Shown here in pieces: positions 1-12,400 of a DNA stretch of 64,000 nt. Below the pieces are notes generated by a model, which worked only from the letters and a program-made list of their open reading frames with translations, ran no database searches and had not been told where the DNA came from. The stretch lies in assembly GCA_023159155.1 (NCBI GenBank), contig JAJNNX010000056.1, forward strand, positions 310,001 to 374,000, written 5' to 3'. Source of the DNA: Ustulina deusta (taxonomy: Eukaryota > Ascomycota > Sordariomycetes > Xylariales > Xylariaceae). Numbering within the stretch: position 1 is the first letter of the stretch; the number at the start of each line of letters is the position of its first letter. Both the position numbers and the translations under genes were made by a program.

Positions 1-397
1 GGTGTACACGCACCACTCGTACCCGCTGATCCCGCCAGGCATCCCCAACTCAACCACCATGTACCGCAGCGACGTCTGCGCGCTGACGAGGTCGGGGCGG
101 TACCTGTTTGCGACGAGCCGGGCCAACAGCTTCGACCTGCAGGGCTACATTGCGGCGTTCCGGCTGCGGGACTGCGGGTCGATCGAGGCGCAGCCCTGCC
201 TCAGCGCGACGCCGACGAGCGGCGGCCACAGCAATGCGGTGGCACCGTGCGACTGGAGCGACGAGTGGCTCGCCATGACGGACGACCAGGAAGGGTGGAT
301 CGAGGTGTATCGATGGAAGGACGAGTTCCTCGGGCGCGTCGCGCGGTGTCGCATCCCAGAGCCTGGGTTTGGCATGAACGCCATCTGGTACGACTAG
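1..397 (+). CDS. 3-carboxy-cis,cis-muconate lactonizing enzyme, C-terminal part (5' end outside window)
   Basis: The reading frame is open from the window edge (first full codon at base 2) to a TAG at 395-397 and encodes about 131 C-terminal residues. It matches my memory of the fungal seven-bladed beta-propeller carboxy-cis,cis-muconate cyclase (CMLE), including the segment GGHSNAV, the stretch DDQEGWIEVYRWKDEFL and the end PGFGMNAIWYD. The whole enzyme is usually about 370 residues, so roughly two thirds lies upstream of the window. The family converts 3-carboxy-cis,cis-muconate to a muconolactone in the protocatechuate branch of the beta-ketoadipate pathway, a soluble enzyme of aromatic catabolism. 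No intron or frame break is visible in this part. There is no start codon here: base 2 begins GTG, an internal valine. Family assignment is confident; exon structure upstream is unknown. Confidence 0.88.
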   Translation, partial: VYTHHSYPLIPPGIPNSTTMYRSDVCALTRSGRYLFATSRANSFDLQGYIAAFRLRDCGSIEAQPCLSATPTSGGHSNAVAPCDWSDEWLAMTDDQEGWIEVYRWKDEFLGRVARCRIPEPGFGMNAIWYD

Positions 398-1508
398 AGA
401 GGCGTTCGGTTCGACCGGCCAAGCGACAGATAATAGATAATAGCACCCGATTCTCCCATTCCCAATCCCAATCCCTTCCGACCAGCCGATCTCGGGCGCG
501 TGGTATGTGACCGGCGTGCAAAACGGCGCATCGTGAAGAGGGAAAAGAAGGCAGCCGGGCTTGGAAATGCAACGGTATGCATGTGCCCAGTCCACCCCGT
601 CGCGATTGTGATAGGTCTTGTCTGCCATGATAAAGTTAAACGAGATAGGTGGTCATCTCGGTAGGGGTAGTCTTGGAGACTTGCGGGCTTGGCGACGTCA
701 TACCCACGACCCTTGCATGCAGTAGGTAGTATACAACTTACAAGGTAGGTACCTCCAGAGTGAGGTACTACATACTACCTAGTAAATGGATAGTGCAGCG
801 TAGGTGGAGGTACTACATAGGTAGCTTAGGGTGTGGGAGAGACCCTTGGTAGGTACTTATTTTACCTGCATACACCTACTCACTTCAAGTTCTTACTTTC
901 ACCCGGAGAGCTTATACTGGGAGCTTTACCTCCCAATATCTGCAATTGGTTCAATGTTCCTGTCTAAGTACCTAATCTACACAATACTTACCTAAGTAGT
1001 AGATACCTCTAGCTACTAAATCCTGAGGTACCCACCATGAGGCTCCTGTAAGTCCTCGTAAGCATAAGGGTATAAGGTAGCGAGAGGTACGCTAACCGTA
1101 CACTACATTAGAGTGCACAACGTGTGCAGTAGTGGAAGACTTGGCTAGAAGGTTTCTTGATGCAGAACCCTGTCGGATTGACTTCAAATGTTCCAACCAA
1201 CCAATCCCCCCTTCGTTCTCCCTCCCTCCTCTGCTCCACCTCGGTTATTTATTTCACAAGCCTAGTCCCGCCCACTGTGTGGTCAACCACCAGACAATTC
1301 CAGCTTCTCCCGAGGAGCTTCCGGCCTCGAGCTGCCCCAGATCATTCATTCGTGTTCTAGATATAGCTACCTACTATCCCGATAGTCTAGGTAGAGAGCA
1401 AGACGGGCCACGTGCTCCATTGTTGCCCGCACAGATCGATCAAGTCTCACCGTCGTCCCGAACTGCCAGTTGCAGCCCCCCCGAGGCTGGCCCAGCTGTG
1501 TGCTGCTC
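398..1508. other. Intergenic region with dense TACCTAGGTA-like motifs; 5' region of the CNNM gene
   Basis: No gene seen. Bases about 715-1030 are filled with variants of taggta, ggtacct and tacctag on both strands, a motif style that recurs elsewhere in the window. From about 1190 the DNA becomes C/T-rich, as is common just upstream of highly expressed fungal genes, so it probably contains the promoter and 5' leader of the gene starting at 1509. No convincing upstream open frame. Confidence 0.5.
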
Positions 1509-3759
1509 ATGCCGATGCCTCGTCGCCAGAATGGCCATCTCCTCCATGCTCGTACGGCTGTCCTAGGCTTGGCCAGGGCTCTGTTCGCCGGTCTTGCCGC
1601 CGCCGCCCCGACTCACCCGCAACCCCTCGGCCCCCGCGATCATCATGACAACGTCCCCGAGGCCGAGGGCAGTGCCCTGTGGGTGCTCTATGCCATATCC
1701 ATGGCCCTCGTGCTCCTCGGCGGTGCCTTTGCCGGCCTGACCATCGCGCTCATGGGCCAGGACGAGATCTACCTGCGCGTCATCTCCCTCGACCACGAAG
1801 AACCCCAGCACAAAAATGCGAACCGCGTTCACCATCTTCTCAACCGCGGCAAACACTGGGTGCTCGTCACATTGCTCCTGTCTAACGTCATTGTAAACGA
1901 GACTCTGCCCGTCGTTTTGGATCGGTGTTTTGGCGGTGGCATTGCCGCCGTTGTCGGGAGCACTGTTTTGATTGGTACGTACGCTTCCTCCCTCTCCGTC
2001 TCTGTCTCCCTCCCAAATTGCCACAAGTGCCCTTCTTGGGTTTGCCATGTTGATGATTGTGTCTTGCGCCCACCCAGTCATCTTCGGCGAGATCATCCCA
2101 CAGTCCCTCTGTGTTCGCTATGGCCTCCAGATCGGTGGCTACATGTCGAAACCCGTCCTGCTTCTTATGTACATGATGGCCCCTGTCGCCTGGCCGACTG
2201 CAAAGCTTCTCGACTGGCTTCTCGGCGAGGATCACGGCACTATTTACAAGAAAAGCGGCCTCAAGACTCTCGTCACCCTGCACAAGACTCTCGGCGAGGT
2301 CGACGAGAGGCTGAACCAGGACGAGGTCACCATAATAAGTGCTGTTCTGGATCTAAAGCGAAAGGCTGTCGAGGAGGTTATGACACCCATGGACGATGTT
2401 TTCGTCATGTCCGAGAACACCGTTTTAGACGAGAAGACGATTGATCAAATCCTCGATGCCGGCTATTCTCGAATTCCTATACACCAGAGTGGTAATCCCA
2501 CCAACTTTATCGGCATGCTTCTAGTCAAGATTCTCATCACCTACGACCCCGAAGATGGGAAGCGCGTAAACGATTTTGCTCTTGCCACCCTACCCGAGAC
2601 GCGTCCCGAGACTAGCTGTCTCGATATCATTAACTTCTTTCAGGAAGGAAAGTCTCACATGGTGCTCATATCCGAGTTTCCTGGCGAGGATCACGGTGCC
2701 CTCGGGGTTGTGACCTTAGAAGATGTTATAGAAGAGCTCATTGGGGAGTAAGTCGTCACGGAAACGAGATTCTTGTCTCAGACTGCTAATAGAGGATTCC
2801 CCAGGGAGATTATTGACGAGTCTGATGTCTACGTTGATGTACATAAAGCTATTCGCCGGGCCCACCCGGGACCCCATGCTCGAGCTCAACGCAAAGATCT
2901 AATGGACAGGGATACGGCGATAAGAGATGGCATGCTTATTGAACTAGCCGAGGAAGAAGCGGAGGAGGGAACCGACGATCAACCCAGGCAACCTAAGCGA
3001 AACTCGTCTCTTAATGGAAGAGCCGGAGCCTCCGTCTTGTCACAGAGTCCGATGACGACGACTTTGCTCCTGAGGAGAACTTCTGCCGACCAAAATGGCA
3101 AAATGGTGCACACGACAGTTCCCGTCAAGACAAACCTCGAGGATATGAGAGATCACTTCAAAAATCTTGGCCCATCCAACCCTGCATCGAACCCAAAGAG
3201 TACTCGAGTCTCGGCGGTCAAGATCAAACCAGGGCTGACCACTATCCCGACAGTCCAGCCCTTGTCCGGGTCGGTAGACGTCATCCCGGGGTACCCACAC
3301 GGCGGAGTAGACGAACACACAAGTCTGCTAGGGTCTCACATAACCGCCAAGGACGGAGTTCAAGCTCTACATCATAGCCATTACGGATCCCCCAGCTCTA
3401 CGAAAGTAGATTTACAAAAGACTACTGTCGTCACTGCAGACGATAGCCAGCCACTAGGCAAAGAACACAATATCTTGCGGACGAGACAATCAACATCGAG
3501 CGAGGGCACCACATCGCCGACAGATAGCGGTGAAGCAGAACCGATTGTGCGGCGAAGGGGACATGTTCGAAGTGGCAGTATCACGGAGAATATCGTGGAG
3601 GCAGGCGGCATACGGAAGGTCGTCCTCGAGGCTAACAGCTCTTCGGAGTCTGAAGAAGACAACGAGAGTCGCATACCAGGGACACCATGTGACGGAGACA
3701 AGTCTCTCACGGACAAGAGAAAGAAGAACAGACGCAGGACAAGAAAAGGCGGTTCATAA
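1509..3759 (+). CDS. CNNM/Mam3-type membrane protein: DUF21 transmembrane domain plus two CBS domains (3 exons)
   Basis: Exons 1509-1974, 2078-2747 and 2805-3759 join in frame to 696 codons plus TAA. Intron 1 (103 bp, GTACGT...CAG) splits a valine codon and joins STVLI to [10 protein letters not shown]. Intron 2 (57 bp, GTAAGT...CAG, branch-like GCTAAT) joins EELIGE to EIIDES. The first in-frame ATG is at 1509; the frame upstream of it lacks another ATG nearby. A hydrophobic, possibly signal-like N-terminus ends near AAAAPTH. The DUF21 membrane domain follows: one segment near residues 57-82, then segments from about 115 to 215 including [10 protein letters not shown] and [11 protein letters not shown] modules run from about residue 255 ([10 protein letters not shown]) to [20 protein letters not shown]. 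The tail (about 400-696) is polar, Ser/Thr-rich and ends with a basic cluster. Yeast Mam3 is vacuolar and affects manganese homeostasis, and animal CNNMs handle magnesium; which metal applies here is inference. Confidence 0.93.
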
Positions 3760-4328
3760 CGACCTGGATAGCGGAGGAGACCTGTTCTGCTGAAACATCA
3801 ATGAGGGAATGATCTTCTGAGCAGCCCTAGTATGGCTCAGCCATATATAAAACCAGTCGCTAGAGTTAAGTAGGGCTCTAAACCTGGGCCCGAGCTTGTT
3901 GGGGTTGGTGGCGGTCCTTTGTGCCATAGAAGCATGTAATGAATGGTATGGAGTACACATAGATAAATAAAGAAAGCGTACTCGTTCAAGGTCCAAGTCC
4001 CTCCCCACCCAAGGAAAATGTCACCATCATCGTCTACCGTTGAGCGTTATATAGTTGCATTGTGGATCGAGACTTGCCACTAGGGCAAAGCATTTACGAC
4101 GAGGTGTTGAAGCACTAGCCTTGGTCGATATGTCGCTGCGCTCGTCTGTAACTCGAAGGTTATTAGAGAACATTTAGCACAGGGAAGCAAGTCATGCATA
4201 CAAGGCCACTATATGCGTATAACTCTATCTTTGTCCCCAACAAAACCTGCTCTTTGTCCCACAAAGCCTTTCAATACGAAGTAGGCTTTTAGAAACAATG
4301 CCTCTTGTTGTCCTTGGACGTTTTGTTC
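3760..4328. other. Intergenic region, 3' flank of the CNNM gene
   Basis: No gene seen. An AATAAA hexamer at 3966-3971, about 207 bp after the stop codon, is a reasonable poly(A) positioning signal for the upstream gene. The rest holds no convincing reading frame, RNA gene or repeat. Confidence 0.4.
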
Positions 4329-4337
4329 TATATAAAG
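4329..4337 (+). promoter_or_regulatory. TATA-box-like element upstream of the small orphan gene
   Basis: TATATAAAG lies about 240 bp before the ATG at 4575. A possible leader intron (GTGAGT at 4417 to a CAG ending at 4554) would shorten the spliced 5' UTR. Position and sequence fit a core promoter; this is inference. Confidence 0.4.
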
Positions 4338-4574
4338 CTAGGATATCGCCACTCGCCGTTCTTTCTTGTTGATAACAAAGCTCAATACACATCCCGTCAT
4401 CCCATTCCCAATTCCGGTGAGTCTAATTACTCGCTTCTCTTCAATCTGGATCGCATCCTATCTACGACCCAGCCTCTCACGTAAAACTCGGCAACCAGCT
4501 GCCTATTCCGCAGGGAAGGTCGGGCGTCCGTTTCTCTCAAACGTAAGCAACCAGTCTCTTCCTCCCACCACAAA

Positions 4575-4922
4575 ATGGAGTCTGGGATCAACGTTGCACC
4601 GCTTCTTACTCATGAAGATATTGAATACCTGCTACGGCTCACCAGAGTACTCGGTGAGAGCCCCGAACCAGCCAGACAACCCGTGCAGGCTGACGTTGAC
4701 GCGAGTGGAGACGTAATCATGACCGACGTTGGAGATCCCCCAGACACGTCACACTATGTGGTAATGGTCATGGGCGGTGGGTCCATGTTAAATATCAACA
4801 CGTCTCAGCCTCAGCCTTGGGTAGCTGATCCTCAACAGCCCGGCTTGATGTATGCCTTGATGCCGGGGAAATTAAGGACAATCACGCTCGAAGCGGGTAG
4901 GATACACTTCTCTTTCGAGTGA
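4575..4922 (+). CDS. Small hypothetical protein (115 aa)
   Basis: An uninterrupted frame begins at an ATG in good context (cacaaaATGg) and ends with TGA at 4920-4922. I do not recognise the family. The protein starts MESGINVAPLLTHEDIEYLL, an amphipathic segment, then has an acidic middle (GDVIMTDVGD, residues about 50-60), a Gly/Met patch (VMVMGGGSM) and a C-terminal beta-like stretch ending HFSFE. There is no signal peptide and no long hydrophobic segment, so it is probably soluble. A TATA-like box and a possible leader intron lie upstream. The stop overlaps a GTGAGT at 4919-4924; splicing from there to the CTAG ending at 4964 would replace the last residue with four others (DFSN) before a stop, so the exact C-terminus is uncertain. 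Upstream and downstream neighbours give no functional hint. It may be a lineage-specific gene or a chance frame with good signals. Confidence 0.5.
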   Translation: MESGINVAPLLTHEDIEYLLRLTRVLGESPEPARQPVQADVDASGDVIMTDVGDPPDTSHYVVMVMGGGSMLNINTSQPQPWVADPQQPGLMYALMPGKLRTITLEAGRIHFSFE

Positions 4923-7900
4923 GTTAAGGTCAAGGTGATCTTAGTTGAATTAATTGAAGCCTAGTTTCTCCAACTAGAAAACCTCTTGCTAGGCAACTCT
5001 TCTTTGTGGCAATGTATACTGGGGAAGCATAAGCGTTAGAAGTAACGTTGACCCAACTGCTCATACCGATGGCGCCAGGTCGCCCCGATCTAAACAAGGT
5101 GATCACGAAGCGCAGCTCTGATACACTATTAACTTGATGAGTACATGTCCAATAGTTCTCCAGATTGCCGGTCATCCGTTCAACCTCAGTTTTGAAGCAC
5201 ATGCTCATAGCCTGGCTGATCCTTCAAGGAATTCTAGGCGTGAAGCGAAGGGCATTAGGAATTGGATAGAGACACAGCAGCGGCGAATCGCAGGGACAGG
5301 TATTTAGTACTGGCGGCACTGTAGAACAGGAAAACATAGAGCGAACGTGGGAAGCCGGATAACGAAGCGCCGAGGCTAGGGGCGCACGTGGACGAGATAG
5401 ACATGGTGTAGGCACAAGGGCGAAGGAAAAAAAAGAAAAAATGTGAATCATGTTTAGGGTTGTCTAAGCATCATTATGCACGGCACACGAGGTCGCGAGA
5501 TCGTCAAAAAATCTGTAGACTAGGCAGATAACTTGAAGCTACACCATTTTTGGCTATCTACCAAGACTCGTAACACGTTAAGATGAAGTAATATTGGTCG
5601 AACTTAAGACACTGGAAACAGCACACGAAAGAAAAGCGATCATGCATGTCTATCTACCGGGCCTCCGTGTCAGTCATGGATATCACACACATAATATCAG
5701 GTCGACTCACACAGATAGATCGACAGAACCGAAGGATGCGGACAGCCCCAATATCGCCAGCGACCTATCTAGGTAGGGTCGCAAGGCTACCAAGGAGCCC
5801 ACGTCATCTCGTAATTTCGCCATTTAAGTGCGGTGTTGTCATCATCCCTTCAAGTTCGGTACTCCTACGCATATAAGCCATGTAAAACCAGGGCTGTACC
5901 CGGCCGTTTTACCGCAGAGGCCGATGTCAGATGTCAGATTCAGCCCCGTATCTCAACTCCGTTGTAACTTTTCGACAGCGGGATAACGAATGTGTGTTTT
6001 CCATGGAAAATATCGAGAGACGACTTGTGATGGTTTTTCTCATGCCCGTTGGTCCACATCTGAATTAGCGATAGAAATCAACGATGGAAGAACAGCATCA
6101 ATCTACTAGATTAACTACCAACCTCTCTCCATTCCGGACACGGGGTCGGTGTTGGGTATGATGAGATGATTCTGTCCCATAACCATTACAATGGCTCGAC
6201 TGCAGGGAACTTGAGTCTTGTCGTCCAATCTTAATGACTCTTTGACACTATTGCCCACCGCCATTTTGCTAGTGCGATCTAAAGCAATGCAACGCGCCAG
6301 CGAAATGTCTACCTCATATATAGGTATCGCGTGGGTGAGCTGTCGAGCGAGGGTTTGATTCCTAGCAGCGCCATTGGCGCTCCCTAGTTGGCTCAGCATC
6401 TCCTACGATGTCCGGCAGCCTTGTCCTGCCTTATGTGCCATTGCCTCAGTCAGTCAGTTACCTTCCAAAGGAACAACTGCCGGGTACTGCAGGAATGAAT
6501 ATATAGATATACACGCACATAGAGATACACAGATACACGCGCTCCGTAAACACTGCTTGCAGGGCAATCGAGTCTCTGCAGTGATATGGATTTCCTGTCG
6601 GTGTAGGGGATCGTCCTGTCCTAGTACTTCTCACTATCGTGAAAGGTGAGAGTTCTGCAGCTTAGCCAAGAGACCTAGGTTGGAACTTTACGGGCTCATC
6701 GGGTGTAATATTACCATGCCTTCTATTAATTCTCCAATCGACCGCCAAAGTGATAGGCTTTAGGCTAGTCAATCTTGCCCGGCCTTCCGGACACTACCCA
6801 CACGGACGTGCCCCGTTGTCACGAGACACTCTTAGGCTATCATGATTCCAATTGTCTACAGATGTCGTGTCAAAAATAGTACCAGATAGATTGACCGCTG
6901 CGAAGTATTCTCCGACCGTGCGTACACACGTGCATACATAGGGATAATGTTGTTTTGGCCTGCGGCCGCTCTCGCCGTATAGGTATGCTACTCTCTGCAT
7001 CAGTATCGGCTAGCGTTGCGTCAGCCGTATAAGCAAAGGCGTTCTTGGCTCGCATGACAATTCGGGAGATCTCCCTGTAGTTAGATGATGTATACTATAT
7101 ACACTAGAGACACAGTGGACACGTACTGTACCCTAAGCCCGAGGGTCCCAGAGGCTCCGGTGGCAGACGCCTACTGTGCCTACGGACTCCGGCATCGTCG
7201 TGTGCGGCAGATCAGTAAGACTACAGGCATGAATTCCCCTTCCTGCAGCAGCACGTCGGACACTGCGTCCGAGAAGGGATGCGCGAGAGCCAGTCGGATA
7301 TCAACCTGGTTGATGGTGGCAATCCCGAGCTCTTCGAGTCCCGAGAGCCTCCACTCACGGAGTGCAGCTGCACGTACTGTGCTCTGGCTGTCACCGCCGC
7401 GGACACGCCCGCCTCGATTCTGTCTCATATGTGTATATAGGTAGTGTCGGGTATATGTAGGTCTTGTCAGTGAGGCGGCACGGTAGTGTAGATGGCCGTC
7501 AGTTCGCTGTAGCCGGCAGAGCCGTGTCTTCGATGATCGGAATGGGCTCTTCACACTCCCTACGTTCTCCGTGACAGGCATACCTAACTAACATTCGTCC
7601 CATCACGGTTGCTTATTAGGCGACGCCTCACCGTCATGTCTTACGGTCGCGCCAACGCCATCACCATCATACCCTGGTACTGTCCATCGGAAATGATACA
7701 CGTGACGTTTCGAAACTCAAATACGCGTGTATGTAATGTTGGCCCCCCCCCTCGCGATGGGCTGAGGCGCAAACAGAGCCACAGGCGAGTGAGCGCTTCC
7801 ATTCCTCCTGCTGCATGCTTATCTGGTAGATACCGGTGGACGGATAGATAGCACGTTGACGGCTACCTAGTCCAAAGCCGAACAAAGGAGCCGTGCTCAT

Positions 7901-9471
7901 TCACCATCCCTACATGGGTGGTGGGAAGCGCGCGTCCCCTGGCCACCCTCCCTTGTCGACGAGCTGAGGAGATGGCACAGGTCCGTCGAATCGATCCATG
8001 GTCGTCAGTTCGGGGAACAGCCCAACATAAGCCTCCCTGGGCCGTCTTACCCTACCTGCATCTCCTCGTCTCGCATATCTCGAAATCGCCATGGCACTAT
8101 TGGTACAAGGGACCAGTCACGACAGGCCTGGGGCTACCCCGCAGATGACTGCTTATCAAGGGAGCGTTTTTGTTTTTCCTTGCATGGATTAGCGAGTCCA
8201 ACTGCCTGGGATGCGACAGTGTTTGTGCATGAAATTGGATTGACCGGCCATGACCCTCATCTCTCTGGGGATAGTCCCAAAGGGGTGCGAAATATAACGG
8301 TTCAGAGCCAAACCTTCCACTGCATCCTGTCCTCCCCCTGCCCCTGCCCCGGTTGGTCGTCCAACGAGCGAGCATACTGCATGGGGGTTTACTGGAAACG
8401 CATTGAAAGCCGACGCCTGGTTGTGAAGTTGCAACGCCACTTATCCAGTCCACAGCCCAAGTCACCATCGAAGTGGGAATTACATAAACGAAGTGTGCGA
8501 GGCGTCGAAAGCCCACACACGTACCTTACGTAGGGCAGTGGAGAGTTGCCGGGTTAGCACGGGTCACTTCCGGCATGTGTTCCCGCCGTCTTGGAAAAAG
8601 CTTGATTTCGCGTTCGCCTTTCTATCCTGGGAAGTAGGGTTGGGTTGCGGGGATGAGGACAACACAGAAATAGGAACCATCCCCGTGCTGGACACATCGT
8701 ATGCGGGGAGGGGGCGCTTGTACCTTCTTCAATCGAAGTTTGATATCTGAGGTGAGATTCAAAATATGTAGATAATTAAGTCACTTGTCTCATGCTAGAC
8801 TTTGTTTGTTACGATCTTGTACCAGATACTTCATCAATAAACACGAGGAAACAAGTGAAACAGACAGAAGCCGTGACGAACCCCCACGTCCTTCATTCAA
8901 GGGGGACTTGCGAGTTGACCGCACTTTTACTAGTATCAACGGAGAGCGTTGATAGTATTTGACAGTGGAAAGGACTAGTGCTACGCGGTGGCTTGACCGT
9001 TATGACTGCGGCTACAGAGAAAAGGTTCTAGACATGCCGGCCCCGGCTACGGAACAATAATGACAGCATCCGGACAACTCGCACGATAACATATTTAGGC
9101 ATAAACGTTTGGTAATGACAAATGATATCTCAAGCTAATCCTATCTATCGACATCCCCAAATGATCAAGTGGGCTTCTTTTACAAAGCATTCAGTTAGAA
9201 TAACAAGACGGCCATGCGCCAACCTTGATATGTAACCTCTACTGATTCCCGAATTGTCCAAGAAGTACAAAACGACCTCTCAAATCCAGGCGCCCAGCAA
9301 CGGGTTGAAAATTTTATCTCTGCCAGGAGCGAAAACACTCGCGTCAATAGATTTGACACCGAATGCCGATATACGCAGAAGCGTATTTGCTGGCATGCCT
9401 ATAGCAAAGAAAAAAATAGAGTAAACAAGATGACGTTCGGGTAAAAGGTTTGACCTGAGAACTCGTATGAC
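4923..9471. other. Gene-poor stretch; no intact gene recognised
   Basis: Open frames here are short, lie in all frames and mostly lack good start context. The only piece with some coding flavour is on the minus strand at about 7200-7410 (residues such as STVRAAALREWRLSGLEELG), but I cannot assign it or find exon borders that extend it. No tRNA, inverted terminal repeat or long direct repeat was noticed. Base composition resembles the gene-bearing part of the window. Confidence 0.4.
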
Positions 9472-9491
9472 ACGTGACAATATTGTCACGT
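9472..9491. repeat. Perfect 20-bp palindrome with a CACGTG core at its left edge
   Basis: The sequence ACGTGACAATATTGTCACGT is identical to its reverse complement. Together with the preceding C it makes a CACGTGAC box, which bHLH-type regulators can bind. No gene start is close by, so a regulatory role is speculation. Confidence 0.6.
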
Positions 9492-12400
9492 TTGAAACAC
9501 AAGAACCGACTTACACTGGCCGCCTGTAGTCGACTAATTGATTGACAAGTGAAGCTGGATGGGCTAAGTTGAACAACTCGTGTCTACGCTTGTGCGTATA
9601 CCCTGGTCGACACCATGACTTGCGAGGGCCTTGCAGCTAACATGCAGAATGGGGGGAGAGAAAAAAAGTGGCGTCACGATTCCATGGTAGTGGAGTATGG
9701 ATGACCTCTTGCGCTGCCTGTCGGCACTCTTAGACATGTCCGGGGCCACAGTTCGGATGGTTGGGCTCGTTGGAACATTGATCGATGAGAATGATGTCAT
9801 GTGATGTTGCCGTTCAGACGAAATGTGAGAGATGGGTTCCTCGTTCCTATACCGCATGTAAGTGCCTGTCAGGGCACATGTCTTTTCCGTGGTACCGCAT
9901 TGGGTGGGAAAATGTCCCAAAGAAGTGAGGACTGGTCGGCCCCCAGATTCTGCCTAACATATGACACGAGCATGAATGCCATGGGTAGGACTAGGATATC
10001 TCCGGCTTACCTCCAGATAAACTATGCCGGGCGAAAGCGCATGGCATGTGACGACCTTACCTAACTATATTGAACTGCGATCGCTATTCGTTGGAGGATG
10101 GCAATAACGCAAGCTTCTAGAAGTAGAGGGGATACACAACGAGACCCAGGAATTTGGCACCTCGGCCAGTTATTGGAAGCCTCCGACCCAACTTACCTGA
10201 GGCGCTTATGATTGGGCGCAGACAGGCTACATCCCTGTTATTGGAGACGCACTGAATAAGCAACAAGGAGGGGTCTTGTTGTCGATTCGAGGTCACCAGC
10301 AGCCGAAACACGCAGCTTGTTGCCACCGCGGTCGCTGCATGAGGCAGGAATAGTATAGTCAGGAAGATTTGCTTTTCTTGTAGTCCAAGTCAAGTCGAGG
10401 CAAGATCGAGGCTAACGCTGGCTAGTAAGTCTAATGCCTTAGCTCAGTGCGAAAAAAACCCCTAAATATCTCGGTACCCAGAAAGAGGAAAGTATAAGCG
10501 TTGCAGGGAGAAAACTCGGGCTTACAGGATGAGACCTTGGGAGCCGAATATGTGGGGGTTAATAGAGGAAAAAGATGAGAGTGGGTGGGCTTGAAGACAA
10601 TATGCACTAATGGCAAGACGTTCTGTGCCACCAGATTGCATAGACCATGCATGTAGACATCATGATCCCAGCAGCTCCCCTGCCGAGAAAAGCCGGGGCA
10701 AGAGTGCAGGGTTGCTGACGAGATTTAAAAATAATAATAATCAATAGTTTCGATCATGCAGCAGAGGATCGAATGCAGCAAGATAATGCTAGATCCTCGG
10801 TGGCTTGTAATGCGCTAAGCGCGGGCATTCAACCTGACAGTTTATGGAGGCAAGGAAATGCGGTTGCAGCGGTTGCAGAGGGTACAGATACCTAGTAGAG
10901 AAGGAAGGCAAAGTATTGTGTTGTGCTGCTACTGGGAAGCAGGGCAGCCAAGTATTCCGACCAGGAGCCCCCACGTTGAGGTTTGTGTTTGTTTGGTTTG
11001 CACAAGACGCAGGAGACTGGGCCGCTTTTGCAAGGTAGCTTTGGGAACTTGACTGTAGAGTAGACTGGGGACGAGATAACCATGATTGCTCGTTTGAAGT
11101 TACGGAGGGGCGGCTAGGCCAGCTCTCCCAGCTCATTGGAAGGTATAACGTAACGCCACGGGACCTTTTACCCGGGAATCCTGATACTGGTTCACCCGAG
11201 GCGGGTGAGTCTGGGGTGTCCAGAATGAGATATCCGAGATGGACGGCAGCCGGCAGAGTTTGACAGTGTGCCTGTTAAAACCAGATGGGAGAGATACAGG
11301 TGGACCTGGACGCCTGGGGGATGGGATTCAATAAGCAAGATAAGGAGAATCAGAAGATGAAAGGAAAAGAGGAGTTCAGCGTGTTAGCCTCGTGAGGGAG
11401 ATGTCGAGGGTCGAGGATCGAGAGCGGATGGTGAACACCAGTCACTTGTAGGCGGCCGAGGAATCTTCTGTCGAGGCTATGGCCCCATCTTGCATCGTCG
11501 CGGTTGCAGGTGAGATCCGGTCAGATGGGAATGACGTTGCAGGGCATTGGCCTTGCACACCGCCAGAGGCGCAGGTACCTACCTACAAGGCTGACGCTAG
11601 AGAGGTGCAGGTGTGGTCATATATAGAGGGACAGGGACGGGAAAAGCTGGACGACATGGCAAAATAGACATGGTCGGGATAAGTCGGACGTGCCCAAGGC
11701 GACCCCGTGATGACAACCATCGCCGTCGTCGTCGTTGTTGTCGCAGTTGTCGTCGTGACCTGACGACCCGATTATTTGACGGGTGGATTGTGTCATTTGT
11801 CGCGTCATTCATTGAGTCATTGATTGATTGCACCACAAACCGGGTCTTCACGGACAAATACCTACCTATGATCGGTGCGTTAGTCACGGGTAGGCACGGA
11901 AGTGGTAGGTAGAAGGTAGTTGGGCGGCGGGTGTGGTGGTAAGGTAGAGAGATTCGACGGTGATGCCCCGGTACGAAGAGGCGGTGGATCAAAGATGATA
12001 GGTGATGGTGTATGCATGATATGTAGCGTATATATGATGTATTTCTACTGCAACAACTAGAGCGGCCGAAGAAGAGAGAGGGAAACGTAGGGCCGGACAA
12101 CAGAGCAAACAAAAACAAAAACAAAAACAATGGAGTGGGAACCGTGTTTGGAGTGCGAAGAGGAAGAAAAGAGCAGATATGACTTCCAATCGTCCAGGAT
12201 GTGGTAGGTAGATGAATGGGCAGAGCCCGAGAGCGGTCAGCAGAAGAGAAAAAGTTTTCTTTCTTCGTACAAATAGGGAACAAACTCTGGACAGGTCGGA
12301 CAGCGAAGAATAGGTACCTACCGAGGCGAAGAAATAGGGGCGAGGAGTTAGAAAAAACAGGCGAACAGGTACCTACTGTACACCAGCGTACCGAAGGTGG

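Noticed and set aside
50..628. 192-codon minus-strand frame over the lactonase gene
   Set aside because: It is the antisense shadow of the well-conserved plus-strand lactonase and shows no family features.
1470..1508. Earlier start for the CNNM protein
   Set aside because: Base 1470 begins TTG, not ATG; the first in-frame ATG is at 1509.
1975..2077. Frame continuing through intron 1 of the CNNM gene on both sides
   Set aside because: The conserved join [12 protein letters not shown] requires removal of 1975-2077, and the read-through peptides are unlike the family.
11597..12283. 228-codon minus-strand frame
   Set aside because: Low-complexity Ser/Phe/Leu/Arg-rich peptide from a C/T-rich strand, no domain, poor start context; likely promoter or leader DNA.
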